A stretch of DNA of 64,000 nucleotides from Thiothrix subterranea (GCF_016772315.1 NZ_CP053482.1:1054001-1118000), one strand, 5' to 3'; shown: positions 31,068 to 41,647, numbered from the stretch's first letter. Made by a program: numbers and translations. The notes: generated from the letters alone by a model not told the origin.

Positions 31068-31151
31068 GGGCACTTCCTCGACACCTGACCGAAAGAATAC
31101 AGATATAGCGCAGATTGTCTGAAATTGCCCGCTAGAAACCGCATAAAACAG

Positions 31152-31439
31152 CTAGATAACACTCAAAATGGCATCTTGCAATTGTACTGCCGCCACAATC
31201 GAGACCGTGCCGACCAACAAAACCAAACCGGGTTTACGGAGAATGGATAAACCGTGCGATGCCAAAATAGCGCCCACGAAGAAAAAGCCAATCACACCAA
31301 TGATTAACACGGCAGGTACGTCGACCCCCATCAGACGCGCAATGCTGAGGAAAATCACCCCAGCAATTCCCGTTATCAATAGTGCTTTAAGCACTTCCGA
31401 CGGCACGGCACAGTGGGTGCGTGCAACTAAATCGTTCAT
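31152..31439 (-). CDS. Small membrane protein with three helices, unknown
   Basis: 95 residues from the ATG at 31439, which follows AGGAG at good spacing; a longer reading to 31460 is possible. Three hydrophobic segments (about 20-38, 44-64, 72-90) separated by short loops. No family is recognised. It lies divergent from thiC, with a 160-base gap holding the riboswitch leader on the other strand. Confidence 0.6.
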   Translation of the reverse strand: MNDLVARTHCAVPSEVLKALLITGIAGVIFLSIARLMGVDVPAVLIIGVIGFFFVGAILASHGLSILRKPGLVLLVGTVSIVAAVQLQDAILSVI

Positions 31440-31507
31440 GCAGAAGCTCCTGCTTAACATTCTAAAACCACAGCATAATATAAGACTTTGCTTAAATACA
31501 AATTTAG

Positions 31508-33610
<2,103 letters not shown>

Positions 33611-33620
33611 TTACCCCAAA

Positions 33621-33652
33621 TGATTAAAGGCTGCCTCCACAGCCTTTAATCA
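33621..33652 (+). terminator. Hairpin after thiC
   Basis: TGATTAAAGGCTG (33621-33633) pairs perfectly with CAGCCTTTAATCA (33640-33652) around a 6-base loop, ten bases past the thiC stop. It lacks a following T-run, but the 13-bp stem between two convergent genes makes a bidirectional terminator or 3'-end stabiliser likely. Confidence 0.55.
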
Positions 33653-33670
33653 TGGGCAGCAATGACGGGG

Positions 33671-33835
33671 TTACACCTTGTCTTGCTGCTTATCCAAGAA
33701 TGCCTGCCGCAAACCGCACCTCACTGCCGCATCCACTTTACCGAAATGCCCTTTGCGCGTTGTTCGCCAACAGACGATAGCCGAAAATGCCAATAACAAC
33801 ATGGCAATAGGTACGGCAAGATACAAATAATCCAT
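33671..33835 (-). CDS. CcoS-like small membrane protein (tentative)
   Basis: 54 residues from the ATG at 33835, preceded by AGGAG; the upstream extension to 33904 is not needed. The layout MDYLYLAVPIAMLLLAF, a single helix, then an RKGHFGKVD stretch resembles CcoS, the small cbb3-oxidase assembly protein (MxxLYxLIPI..., RxGQFDDL). The tail is longer than in typical CcoS and no other cco genes are nearby, so this is a resemblance only. Confidence 0.45.
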   Translation of the reverse strand: MDYLYLAVPIAMLLLAFSAIVCWRTTRKGHFGKVDAAVRCGLRQAFLDKQQDKV

Positions 33836-34246
33836 CCACTTCTCCTCTACCCACTCTCTCAGTCGTGCGCTTTCATTATCTACGCATAACCCAAAGTTAG
33901 GCAAGGGTTAACCCTAAAAAAGTCCATAAGAAAATAAAATGAGCGCCGGTGAATCAAGCGAGGAGAGCAGACGCAAAAACGCCTCCGAAACAGGGGGAAT
34001 CGGAGGCGTGAAAAACTGAATAGCTTCTCAACCAAGTCACTAGATAAGGAGATTCAGTATTTTGGATTTTAGCGCTTACAGTACCAAATTGGTCATGATT
34101 TATTCTTATGCAAATTAATCAAACTTAATGATAACTGAATACACTGAAACTTAACCCCTTATGCAACAGTTTATCGTACCCTTAGGACAACGAGGCAATA
34201 TGCTTCTACAATAGCCGTTAGGTAAGACTGTGCGAGGAGAACGCTT
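33836..34246. other. Gene-free gap with a hairpin
   Basis: About 410 bases without a convincing reading frame. The only clear structure is ACGCCTCCGA (33979-33988) paired with TCGGAGGCGT (34000-34009). Read on the minus strand the stem is followed by a short T-run (33979-33975), so it looks like an intrinsic terminator for a minus-strand transcript, yet no minus-strand gene lies upstream of it. The rest is AT-rich leader for the next operon. Confidence 0.5.
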
Positions 34247-34942
34247 ATTTCTGCCCCAAATCCTTATAACACCATCAAGGCATACACCCTGATCGCGCTG
34301 GCATTCTCGGCGACGTTAGTCTGTCTGTTTGCTTGGTGGTTTCAAGCCCCTTGGTGGCTGCTGGGTATTTATACCGTAGCGGCGGTTTTAATCGCGCTCA
34401 GCGTGCCGCTATTGTACCGCCTATTCGGTTACAAAATGCAGGACGAAGCGTTGTGGCTGCACGAACGCAATCTGCGCGAACACGCCACCCTGATGCAACG
34501 CTTGGACAATGCCCGCGAATCCCTAACCGAATTAAACATTACTGCCGGTGTGAAACAAGCCAATATCCTCACCGACATTCTCGACGATTACCGTTCGGTG
34601 GTGGAAACCCGTTTTATCGGCAAACAATTCGCACCGATTACCTACCTGAATGCCGCTCGTAGTGTGCAGGAACACGTCGTGCAAAATCTCACTGACATGG
34701 TGGCGGTTGGGCATAGCCTTGCCGGATTAAACCGCCAAGCTGCACAATCGGATTTGCATCAGGAACAACAACAACGCATCACCACGTTACTCGCCGAAAA
34801 CGATAAATTCTTCACTGCCTTAAACGAAACCGCCGTGGAAGTCGCCAATATTCGCTCAGTCAGCGAATTTGCGCGGCTCGACACCTTGGCGCGTTTAGTC
34901 AGTTTGGCGCAAACCGCCAGCCACACAGGAACCCAGTCATGA
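34247..34942 (+). CDS. Membrane protein with coiled-coil cytoplasmic domain, possible XpaC-like; apparent ATT start
   Basis: The frame is open from a TAA at 34223. Coding-like sequence begins at once (SAPNPYNTIKAYTLIALAF) with two adjacent membrane helices, but holds no ATG, GTG or TTG until GTG 34403, which lies after the first helix. AGGAGA (34235-34240) is ideally spaced for the ATT at 34247. Starting there gives about 231 residues: two helices, then a long helical domain (MQRLDNARESL...ILTDILDDYRSVVETR). It may be related to XpaC/TelA-partner proteins, but this is a weak resemblance. It overlaps the next gene by ATGA. Confidence 0.6.
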   Translation: MSAPNPYNTIKAYTLIALAFSATLVCLFAWWFQAPWWLLGIYTVAAVLIALSVPLLYRLFGYKMQDEALWLHERNLREHATLMQRLDNARESLTELNITAGVKQANILTDILDDYRSVVETRFIGKQFAPITYLNAARSVQEHVVQNLTDMVAVGHSLAGLNRQAAQSDLHQEQQQRITTLLAENDKFFTALNETAVEVANIRSVSEFARLDTLARLVSLAQTASHTGTQS

Positions 34943-36612
34943 ATATGCGCAACACCCTTACTTTCACCGCCATCGCTTGGTTAGTCGCCACCACGTTAAG
35001 CGGCTGTGGCGAAACCCTCGACACCAAAGAAAAAGCCGAAGCCAAAGTCGCCGAACTGGTACAAACCGAAATTCAGCCCACCCAGCGTGAAAATCAATAC
35101 CGCGCCAATATCCAACTGACCCGCACCAATTTGCTGGCAATGTTGCCGGATTTAGCCGAATACCCGCTGTTGCTGGACGTAACCGACAATAATGACACCG
35201 AAGTCGCAGAAATTTTCACCTCTGCCGACAAAGCAGGCAAAGGCTTGGACGGCGTGTATCTGGAGTTAGCCGAAAATTTCAACCAACAACGCCAAACCCT
35301 GAGCAACGGTAAAAAAGCCGCGATTACCATCCGCAAACTCGATTCCGGGTTAGGGGCGCAATTCATTATGACCGGGCAATACATTGCCGAAGCGTATTCC
35401 CCCGCGAATGCCTTGTGGGGAAGTTTGGTGAATAGCAGCAGCAATAAACTTACCACCATTGCCGACGTAACTGCTTCCAGCGTCGGCGGGGTAATTGCGC
35501 GGAAAACCAAACTCGACCTGATTACCACCGATGGTAAGCTTGACGTTGCCAAATTGCTCACCAACGTCAGCAGCGGCGAATTTGCGATGGGTTACACCAA
35601 CCCTTACCAATCCGCCACTGGCTTAAACTTCTTAATCACGGTGCTGGATGCGTTTGCGAAAGGCGATCACAGTCAAATGTTGTCGCCGGATGTTGCCAGC
35701 GCGTTTGAAGCCTTCCAGCTCGGTGTGCCGTTTGTGGCGCAAAACACCCTGCAAATGCGTGATGCCGCCATGGGCAGCGGCGTATTGGATGGTTTTGTGG
35801 GCAGCGAACAAACTTGGTTAAGTGCCACCGGCATGGATGATTACCAATTCGTGCCGTTCGGGGTACGCCACGACAATCCGCTGTACGCCACCAGCGAGGC
35901 TGACCCGGCGGAGTTGGAAACCTTGAAGCTGTTTGCTAACTACATTGCCACCCAAAAATCGGTACTAACCAAGTACGGCTTTGAAACCAGCCCCGATTTC
36001 CGCGATGCCTACAAAATTCCCGATGGCAACACCCTTGCCCAAGCGCAAAAACTTTGGAAACAGAAAAAGTCCGGTGGCAAACCGGTTGCGGCAGTGTTTG
36101 TTACCGATATTTCCGGCTCAATGGAAGGCGAACGCATTAAAAATCTGAAAAAAGCCCTGATCGAATCCTCCGACCTGATCAGTGCCAATAACGCGATTGG
36201 CTTGGTGTCGTACAACGATACCGTGAACGTGGATTTGCCGATTAACCCGTTCAACGTGCAACAAAAATCCTTGTTTAACGGCGCGGTGGAACAGCTTTCG
36301 GTGGGCGGCAAAACCGCAACTTACAGTGCCACTTTAGTGGCGGCGAATTTGCTGAGCGAATTCAAAAAGACCCACCCGGATTACAAAACCGTGATCTTCG
36401 TATTATCCGATGGCGAAACCAATATGGGCGTGGATTTCGAGCAAACCAAAACCTTGCTGGAATTGGTCGGCATCCCGATTCACACCATTGCTTACGAACT
36501 AAGCTCGCCCGAACTCAAGGAAATGGCGAGTCTGGCAGAAGGCGCGTATACCGAATCGAGTGCGGGTTCGGCCTCATTCCGCATCGGTAACTTGCTGAAT
36601 TCGGAAATGTAA
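34939..36612 (+). CDS. Lipoprotein with solute-binding fold fused to a VWA domain
   Basis: A 557-residue lipoprotein: signal peptide with lipobox LSGC (Cys23). Residues about 60-365 resemble a type-2 periplasmic binding protein (TSADKAGKGLDGVYLELAENF; FAMGYTNPYQSATGLNF; FVGSEQTWLSATG). Residues about 384-550 are a von Willebrand A domain with an intact metal site (DISGS at about 390, later LSDGETNMG). VWA domains make metal-dependent protein contacts. It is coupled to the preceding membrane protein and followed by a small periplasmic protein, suggesting an envelope-located complex. Function not known. Confidence 0.8.
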   Translation: MNMRNTLTFTAIAWLVATTLSGCGETLDTKEKAEAKVAELVQTEIQPTQRENQYRANIQLTRTNLLAMLPDLAEYPLLLDVTDNNDTEVAEIFTSADKAGKGLDGVYLELAENFNQQRQTLSNGKKAAITIRKLDSGLGAQFIMTGQYIAEAYSPANALWGSLVNSSSNKLTTIADVTASSVGGVIARKTKLDLITTDGKLDVAKLLTNVSSGEFAMGYTNPYQSATGLNFLITVLDAFAKGDHSQMLSPDVASAFEAFQLGVPFVAQNTLQMRDAAMGSGVLDGFVGSEQTWLSATGMDDYQFVPFGVRHDNPLYATSEADPAELETLKLFANYIATQKSVLTKYGFETSPDFRDAYKIPDGNTLAQAQKLWKQKKSGGKPVAAVFVTDISGSMEGERIKNLKKALIESSDLISANNAIGLVSYNDTVNVDLPINPFNVQQKSLFNGAVEQLSVGGKTATYSATLVAANLLSEFKKTHPDYKTVIFVLSDGETNMGVDFEQTKTLLELVGIPIHTIAYELSSPELKEMASLAEGAYTESSAGSASFRIGNLLNSEM

Positions 36613-36629
36613 GCCAGAGGAGGCAGCGC

Positions 36630-37019
36630 GTGAAAGGCTTGAAAATCTTTGGTTTATTTTTAGTGCTGCACGCGGCAGCTTGGGCGGGTACGCACGTTTA
36701 CCTGAGCCAACACCAGCCGGATGTGCTGATCGTGGTCGATACCTCGTATGCGTTGAAACCGCAATTCGCAGCGATGGAACACTGGATTGCGGCGCGGGAA
36801 GCGAGTACCCGTTACAAAAAGATTGTGGTGGGAACGGATAAAGCGTTACTGGGGGAACTTGCCTCCCTAAAATCCAGAGAGGCCATTTTCCGCACCGCCT
36901 TTGGGCGGATGAGCGTGGAAAATTTACAGCGTTATGCCTCAACGCCTGCTGTGGAAAAAATCCTGCTATCCGATGGCAGTATCAATCCAGAGGGGTGGAC
37001 GGTAGTGACGTTTCCTTGA
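36630..37019 (+). CDS. Small exported or membrane-anchored protein, partner of the VWA lipoprotein
   Basis: 129 residues starting at GTG with AGAGGAGG just upstream. An N-terminal hydrophobic segment (residues 4-22) is followed by a stretch (DVLIVVDTSYALKPQF) resembling the first strand and metal loop of a VWA domain but with DTSYA in place of DxSxS, so the metal site is incomplete. It lies 17 bases after the lipoprotein gene. Its 3' end overlaps the convergent transporter by 38 bases. Confidence 0.65.
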   Translation: MKGLKIFGLFLVLHAAAWAGTHVYLSQHQPDVLIVVDTSYALKPQFAAMEHWIAAREASTRYKKIVVGTDKALLGELASLKSREAIFRTAFGRMSVENLQRYASTPAVEKILLSDGSINPEGWTVVTFP

Positions 37020-37905
37020 CCAGCGTGGTGGCTTGCATCTGCCCCGAAAACAGACTGGAGGCGAGAATTAGGATTGCGCCGACCCATTCATTCCAATCCA
37101 TGCGCTCTTGAGTTAACCAATAGGCTGCAATCGCCGCCACCACCAGTTCAAACAGGAAAATGACGTTGGATTGGCTGGCTGGCACTCGCGCAATGCCGTA
37201 TTGCACCGCATAAGTGACACTCCCCACCAACACCGCCAAACCCAGTAACAAAACCAGCGCTGATGTTGAAAATACTTGCAAGCCACCGCTATGCGGCATG
37301 AGCAGCAAACCCAACCCTGTCAAGACGCTCACCCCCAGCCATACGCTTAAGGTTTTCACGCCTTCGCTGACTTCTACGCCCAGATAACGACCGGCGACAA
37401 TACTCAACGCAAAGGTGACACCAGCGGATAAGCCCAACCATTCCGCCTGATTACTCGGCAGCGGTAAACGCCCATCGGGTTGCCACAACATAATGACTGC
37501 CCCCCACAACGACAGCACAATGACTGACCACCCCACACGGTTCAAACGTTCATGCAGAAAAACGCGGGCGAATACCACCGTCCATAACGGTGATAGGTAA
37601 AACAGCAGCAAGACACGCATGATTTCGCCGTCTAATGCGCCCAATACGTAACCGACGTTGCTCCAGCCGGAAGTGATCGCCAAGATCAGCAGCCAAAACC
37701 ACTGGCTGCGCACTTGCCATAGCCCTTTGGCGTAATACCAGCCAATGATCAACGTGGGCAAGGTATACGCAATACAAGTAGCGAGTAATCCACCTACCCC
37801 TAGGTCATCCAATAAGCGGAATGGATACCAAAACAAGCCCCACAAGGTGGCGGAGTAGAATAACGTGAGCAAGGCGAGATTGTGTTGCCAGCGAGTTGAA
37901 CGCAT
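36982..37905 (-). CDS. EamA/DMT-family transporter
   Basis: About 307 residues with ten hydrophobic segments in two EamA-like halves (LFYSATLWGLFWYPF; later NVIFLFELVVAAIAAYW). The family exports metabolites or amino acids; substrate cannot be told. The ATG at 37905 follows GGAAGG; an upstream TTG at 37917 overlaps that site. Confidence 0.88.
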   Translation of the reverse strand: MRSTRWQHNLALLTLFYSATLWGLFWYPFRLLDDLGVGGLLATCIAYTLPTLIIGWYYAKGLWQVRSQWFWLLILAITSGWSNVGYVLGALDGEIMRVLLLFYLSPLWTVVFARVFLHERLNRVGWSVIVLSLWGAVIMLWQPDGRLPLPSNQAEWLGLSAGVTFALSIVAGRYLGVEVSEGVKTLSVWLGVSVLTGLGLLLMPHSGGLQVFSTSALVLLLGLAVLVGSVTYAVQYGIARVPASQSNVIFLFELVVAAIAAYWLTQERMDWNEWVGAILILASSLFSGQMQATTLVKETSLPSTPLD

Positions 37906-38026
37906 AAAACCTTCCAATAATCGACAGTCTATCCAGTTTACTGGAAAATCTACGTGGCTTTAGCGTTATAATCGTTTTTGTTGTTGAATCAAGCCTACTT
38001 TTATCCTTTGGTAACAAGCGAGTGTT

Positions 38027-38722
38027 ATGACCCTAACGAGTGACGAACTCCAACAGTTATTAAGGCGCTCAGCATTACTGGATGCGGCTCTGATACGTTT
38101 TGTACCTGCCCATTTTAAGGGCGTATCTGACCGCGTGGCTTCCAGCCGTATTATGTGCGGGGTCGGCTTTGAACACGCTGAGAGTGTCAAAATACTGATT
38201 ACTAACGATAACTTTACTTCAGCAATCAGCCTGTTACGGCTTCAGTATGAAGCACTGGTACGTGCGGTATGGCTGCAATACGCGGCGAGTGACAAGGTAA
38301 CACAGAGACTCATGGGGGAATTCACTCACGAAAAAGCCAAACAAGCCGATAGATTATCGATGATGACTCAGATGCTACAGGAACTGGAAGGCAAAGCGCC
38401 CTCGGATATAATGAACTTGCTGCTGCAATTCAAAGAGTATTCATGGAAACCCCTGAGTTCTTACGTACACGGCGGCATTCATGTATTAAACCGTCATAGC
38501 AAAGGCTATCCTCCTTTTTTGATTCATCAAGCGGTACGCGCCTCCAACAGTGTGTCTATTATCTTAGCCATGCACTTAGCGCAAATTTCTGGTGAACCTA
38601 AGCAGATGTTGCTGTTATCAACCCTGCAAGTCACATTTGCCGATTGTTTGCTGGAATCTCATGCGCAAACGGTGGCGAAACATCTCATCATTAAACCAGT
38701 CAAGCGCAACACGGAGCAGTAG
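38027..38722 (+). CDS. Helical protein of unknown function (DUF6988-like), upstream of the AAA-M41 gene
   Basis: 231 residues, mostly alpha-helical, soluble. Features include RIMCGVGFEHAESVKILI, LLRLQYEALVRAVWLQYAAS and SSYVHGGIHVLNRHSKG. Similar proteins annotated as abortive-infection-like or DUF6988 have this aromatic-rich helical layout, but I do not recognise a defined active site. It lies 32 bases before the protease-like gene on the same strand and may be its partner. A TATAAT at 37967-37972 lies 54 bases upstream. Confidence 0.6.
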   Translation: MTLTSDELQQLLRRSALLDAALIRFVPAHFKGVSDRVASSRIMCGVGFEHAESVKILITNDNFTSAISLLRLQYEALVRAVWLQYAASDKVTQRLMGEFTHEKAKQADRLSMMTQMLQELEGKAPSDIMNLLLQFKEYSWKPLSSYVHGGIHVLNRHSKGYPPFLIHQAVRASNSVSIILAMHLAQISGEPKQMLLLSTLQVTFADCLLESHAQTVAKHLIIKPVKRNTEQ

Positions 38723-38754
38723 CATAGGTTGTGACCACGTAGTAAGATCACACC

Positions 38755-40653
38755 ATGTTACAACTTGATAAAGCCTTGATTCACGCTCGCAAAGCCGAGT
38801 TAGAATCCACCAAACACGCCCTGAAACAGCATTTCGTGGGGATCGACCCGATCATCGACGAGCTGATGGACTGCATCCAAGTCTGGTATCTAATGCCGGA
38901 ATTGCTCAAGCGTCCCGTCATTGTGAACCTGTGGGGAATGACAGGGGTTGGCAAAACCGACTTAGTGCGCCAACTGGTCAAACACCTGCATTTTCAAGAT
39001 CGCTTTGCCGAAGTGGAACTTTCCAATATTGGGCAAACCTCGTGGAGTTCGTCCGTTTCCAGCGTGTTAGACGATTACGGTTTTCATAACGGCAAACCGT
39101 GCATTGTGTTATTTGATGAAATTCAGCGCTTTAACACCATTGATTCCAAAGGCGAACAGTTGCCGCAAACCAAATTCATGGACTTTTGGGAACTGTTATC
39201 CGACGGGCATTTGTCCAAAAAGCAAAAAGATGACCTCGACAGTTTTCTGCACGAATATTATCAGCGCGAACGCAATGCCCAACGCCGCCGCAGCAAAGGC
39301 GAAAAAGAGGACGAAGACGACAGCCCCGGTTACATCAGCACCTGGGATGCGGTGAATCTGAAAAAAGCGCTGAATCTGGACATGGAAGTGGTGGATATGC
39401 TCGACATTACCGAAGAGGAAATGGTCAGCATGATTCTTACCGCCAAGCGCAAAAAAGTGATTTACGAACCCATTAATCACACCCAAACGCTGATTCTGAT
39501 TTCGGGCAATTTGGATGACGCGTTTCACATGTCGCATCAAGCGGCGGAAGCGGATGTGGATGCGGATATTTTTCACGCCTTCACCACCAAAGTGACGCTG
39601 ATGAATATTAAAGACGCGCTGCTACGTAAGTTCCGCCCGGAACAAGTGGCTCGGTTTGGCAATATCCACCTCGTTTACCCCAGTTTGCGCAAACAGGATT
39701 TTCACACGCTGATTACGCGGGAAATCCAGCGGGTACAAACCGACACGTTTGAGCGTACCGGCATTCGTTTGGTGACGGATGTGAGCATGAACCAGTTGAT
39801 TTACCGTAATGGCGTATTTCCGGTGCAAGGGGTGCGCCCATTATTTTCCAGCGTGACCGATATTTTGGAAGTCAATTTGTCGCGCTTATTACTGCAAGCC
39901 CTCAGCGACGGTATTGACACCATTCACCTGAGCTATTCCGAAGAACGCCAAGCGATTGTGGCACGGTTAGGTGAGATCACCACAGTGGAACACCCGTATG
40001 TGGGGCGCATCGACAAAATTCGGCAGGACAATACCCAAGCATCCGTGGCGAATATCAGCGTGCATGAATCCGGTCATGCGGTGGCTTACATGGTGCTGTT
40101 CGGTTTGGTGCCGTTGCAATTGCAAAGCAAGGTTGCCAGCAGCTACGCGAGCGGTTTCACCTTCCCACACCAATTGCACCGCACACGGCGCACCTTGCTG
40201 GATATGATCAAGGTGTATCTGGCGGGCGGCATTGCGGAAGAATTGCTGTTTGGGCATTTGGAAGCATCGACCGGGCGTGAAAATGACCGCGAACGCGCCA
40301 CGGAATTGGCGATGGATTATGTGCGCCGTTACGGTTTCGACGATGAATTTCAAGCCACGTACACCATCGAAGATTACCCACACCGCATGAATACCGTGGT
40401 GACGGATATGGATGTGGAAAAAATGATGATGCGTCTGGTCAGCGAAACCAAGGAGTTACTGGGGCAATACGTGCATTGCTTACACGCCCTTTCCAAAGCA
40501 CTAACCGAAGCGGGTAAGCTGGAAACAGACCAAGTGGCGGCGATTGCGCAACAGTATGATGTTGCTGCTGAGATTAAGCCGGAAGGTCATTTGCACATTG
40601 CGGATTATGCGGCGCGGTTGCGGGAACCGTTGGTGTGGCGCGGGCGGCATTAA
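38755..40653 (+). CDS. AAA+ ATPase (ClpB D2-like) fused to an FtsH-type M41 metallopeptidase domain
   Basis: 632 residues. The AAA+ module has Walker A GMTGVGKT (61-68), Walker B IVLFDE (117-122), the HSP100-type FRPEQVARFG (293-302) and the small-domain sensor GVRPLFSSVTDILE (359-372), the pattern of ClpB second domains. A charged insert lies at about 160-195 (EKEDEDDS). Residues about 425-580 match the FtsH peptidase: HESGH (437-441), a hydrophobic AGGIAEELLFG helix and GRENDRERAT, whose Asp511 would be the third zinc ligand. There is no membrane helix, unlike FtsH. Probably a soluble ATP-dependent protease; substrates unknown. Confidence 0.85.
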   Translation: MLQLDKALIHARKAELESTKHALKQHFVGIDPIIDELMDCIQVWYLMPELLKRPVIVNLWGMTGVGKTDLVRQLVKHLHFQDRFAEVELSNIGQTSWSSSVSSVLDDYGFHNGKPCIVLFDEIQRFNTIDSKGEQLPQTKFMDFWELLSDGHLSKKQKDDLDSFLHEYYQRERNAQRRRSKGEKEDEDDSPGYISTWDAVNLKKALNLDMEVVDMLDITEEEMVSMILTAKRKKVIYEPINHTQTLILISGNLDDAFHMSHQAAEADVDADIFHAFTTKVTLMNIKDALLRKFRPEQVARFGNIHLVYPSLRKQDFHTLITREIQRVQTDTFERTGIRLVTDVSMNQLIYRNGVFPVQGVRPLFSSVTDILEVNLSRLLLQALSDGIDTIHLSYSEERQAIVARLGEITTVEHPYVGRIDKIRQDNTQASVANISVHESGHAVAYMVLFGLVPLQLQSKVASSYASGFTFPHQLHRTRRTLLDMIKVYLAGGIAEELLFGHLEASTGRENDRERATELAMDYVRRYGFDDEFQATYTIEDYPHRMNTVVTDMDVEKMMMRLVSETKELLGQYVHCLHALSKALTEAGKLETDQVAAIAQQYDVAAEIKPEGHLHIADYAARLREPLVWRGRH

Positions 40654-40685
40654 CAAACGCCACCACTGTATTCCTCTGCGCCATT

Positions 40686-40722
40686 TAACACAGAATCATG
40701 TGCTATACTCTATTCTGTGTTA
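40686..40722 (+). promoter_or_regulatory. Operator/promoter of the RHH-PIN toxin-antitoxin pair
   Basis: TAACACAGAAT (40686-40696) and ATTCTGTGTTA (40712-40722) form a perfect 11-bp inverted repeat. Between them lies an extended -10 (TGCTATACT, hexamer 40704-40709). This is the usual layout for autorepression by a ribbon-helix-helix antitoxin, here encoded 20 bases downstream. Confidence 0.75.
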
Positions 40723-40741
40723 CTGATAAGCGAGTATTTCT

Positions 40742-41107
40742 ATGTCTACCACCGTTAATTTCACTGGTTCTGTTGACCGCGATTTGTTGCGCCGTGCCAA
40801 GGTAATTGCGGCGAAATCCGATACTTCCATTAACGCACTGTTTAACGCTGAATTACGTTATCTGGTGGAAACTTTTGAGGCTGCGGAAGTTGTCAGTAAT
40901 CAAAATTTCCGCACGCTATTGAATTTTTCATTGGGCAAGGTTGATGATCTGCAAGCAATGGAGGCATTGGGGATTGAGAGTGCCGAAGATTTATTTCTGT
41001 TGATGGTGCAGGCACACCTACCCATGCCGCGCTTGCCGGATAGCGTGACGCAGGGGATGGTCGAGGTTCTGAATGCGTTGCCTCTGGCGGTGGTCGCACA
41101 TGGCTGA
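40742..41107 (+). CDS. Ribbon-helix-helix-like antitoxin
   Basis: 121 residues. The N-terminus (TVNFTGSVDRDLLRRAKVIAAKSDTSINALFNAELR) has the strand-helix-helix pattern of RHH regulators. The C-terminal half would hold the toxin-binding region. It overlaps the PIN gene by eight bases and has a palindromic operator upstream. Identified by arrangement and fold pattern; exact family not recognised. Confidence 0.75.
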   Translation: MSTTVNFTGSVDRDLLRRAKVIAAKSDTSINALFNAELRYLVETFEAAEVVSNQNFRTLLNFSLGKVDDLQAMEALGIESAEDLFLLMVQAHLPMPRLPDSVTQGMVEVLNALPLAVVAHG

Positions 41108-41624
41108 TCGTTCCGTCATCCTGTTGGCAGATGCAGGCCCCTTGATCACACTGGCTTACGCAAATGCATTGGACGTGCTGCTGTTACCCGGTTGGTCGGT
41201 GCAAATGGTCGATATGGTGCTGTATGAAGTGACTCGTCATGCAACACCTACCAGTCAAAAGATTGCCCAGTGGGTAGCACAACAGCCTTTAGTTGTACGG
41301 GAAACCCGTGTTTTCCAACGCTACACGCAAGCCTTAGCGACGGGCGCATTGCCGCGTAAAGCCAATCTCGGCGAACTGGCGGTACAGGAGGTGATGACCG
41401 ATTTTGCCTTAATTTCTGAGCCACCGACGGGCATTTTTCTGTTTGAAGACCACAAGATTGCCCGCGCTAGTTTTTTGTTACCGGAACATTGCCACAAGAT
41501 CAGCACTCGTGCCTTTTTGCAATTTCTGGAACAAAAAGGCTTGGTGGAATCGGCTGCTGAGATTGAACGTAGGGCAATACAGGCAGGTCGGACGTTTTCG
41601 CAGTTACGGTTTCCGCCTGTGTAA
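41100..41624 (+). CDS. PIN-domain toxin (VapC/DUF3368-like)
   Basis: 174 residues from the ATG inside the antitoxin stop. PIN features: LADAGPLITLAYANALDVLL (first acidic residue), LGELAVQEV (central Glu) and FLFEDHKIAR (C-terminal Asp). PIN toxins are Mg2+-dependent RNases that cut tRNA or rRNA. Paired with the upstream RHH antitoxin. Confidence 0.75.
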   Translation: MADRSVILLADAGPLITLAYANALDVLLLPGWSVQMVDMVLYEVTRHATPTSQKIAQWVAQQPLVVRETRVFQRYTQALATGALPRKANLGELAVQEVMTDFALISEPPTGIFLFEDHKIARASFLLPEHCHKISTRAFLQFLEQKGLVESAAEIERRAIQAGRTFSQLRFPPV

Positions 41625-41647
41625 CACCATTGAGGAAGTCAAAATAC

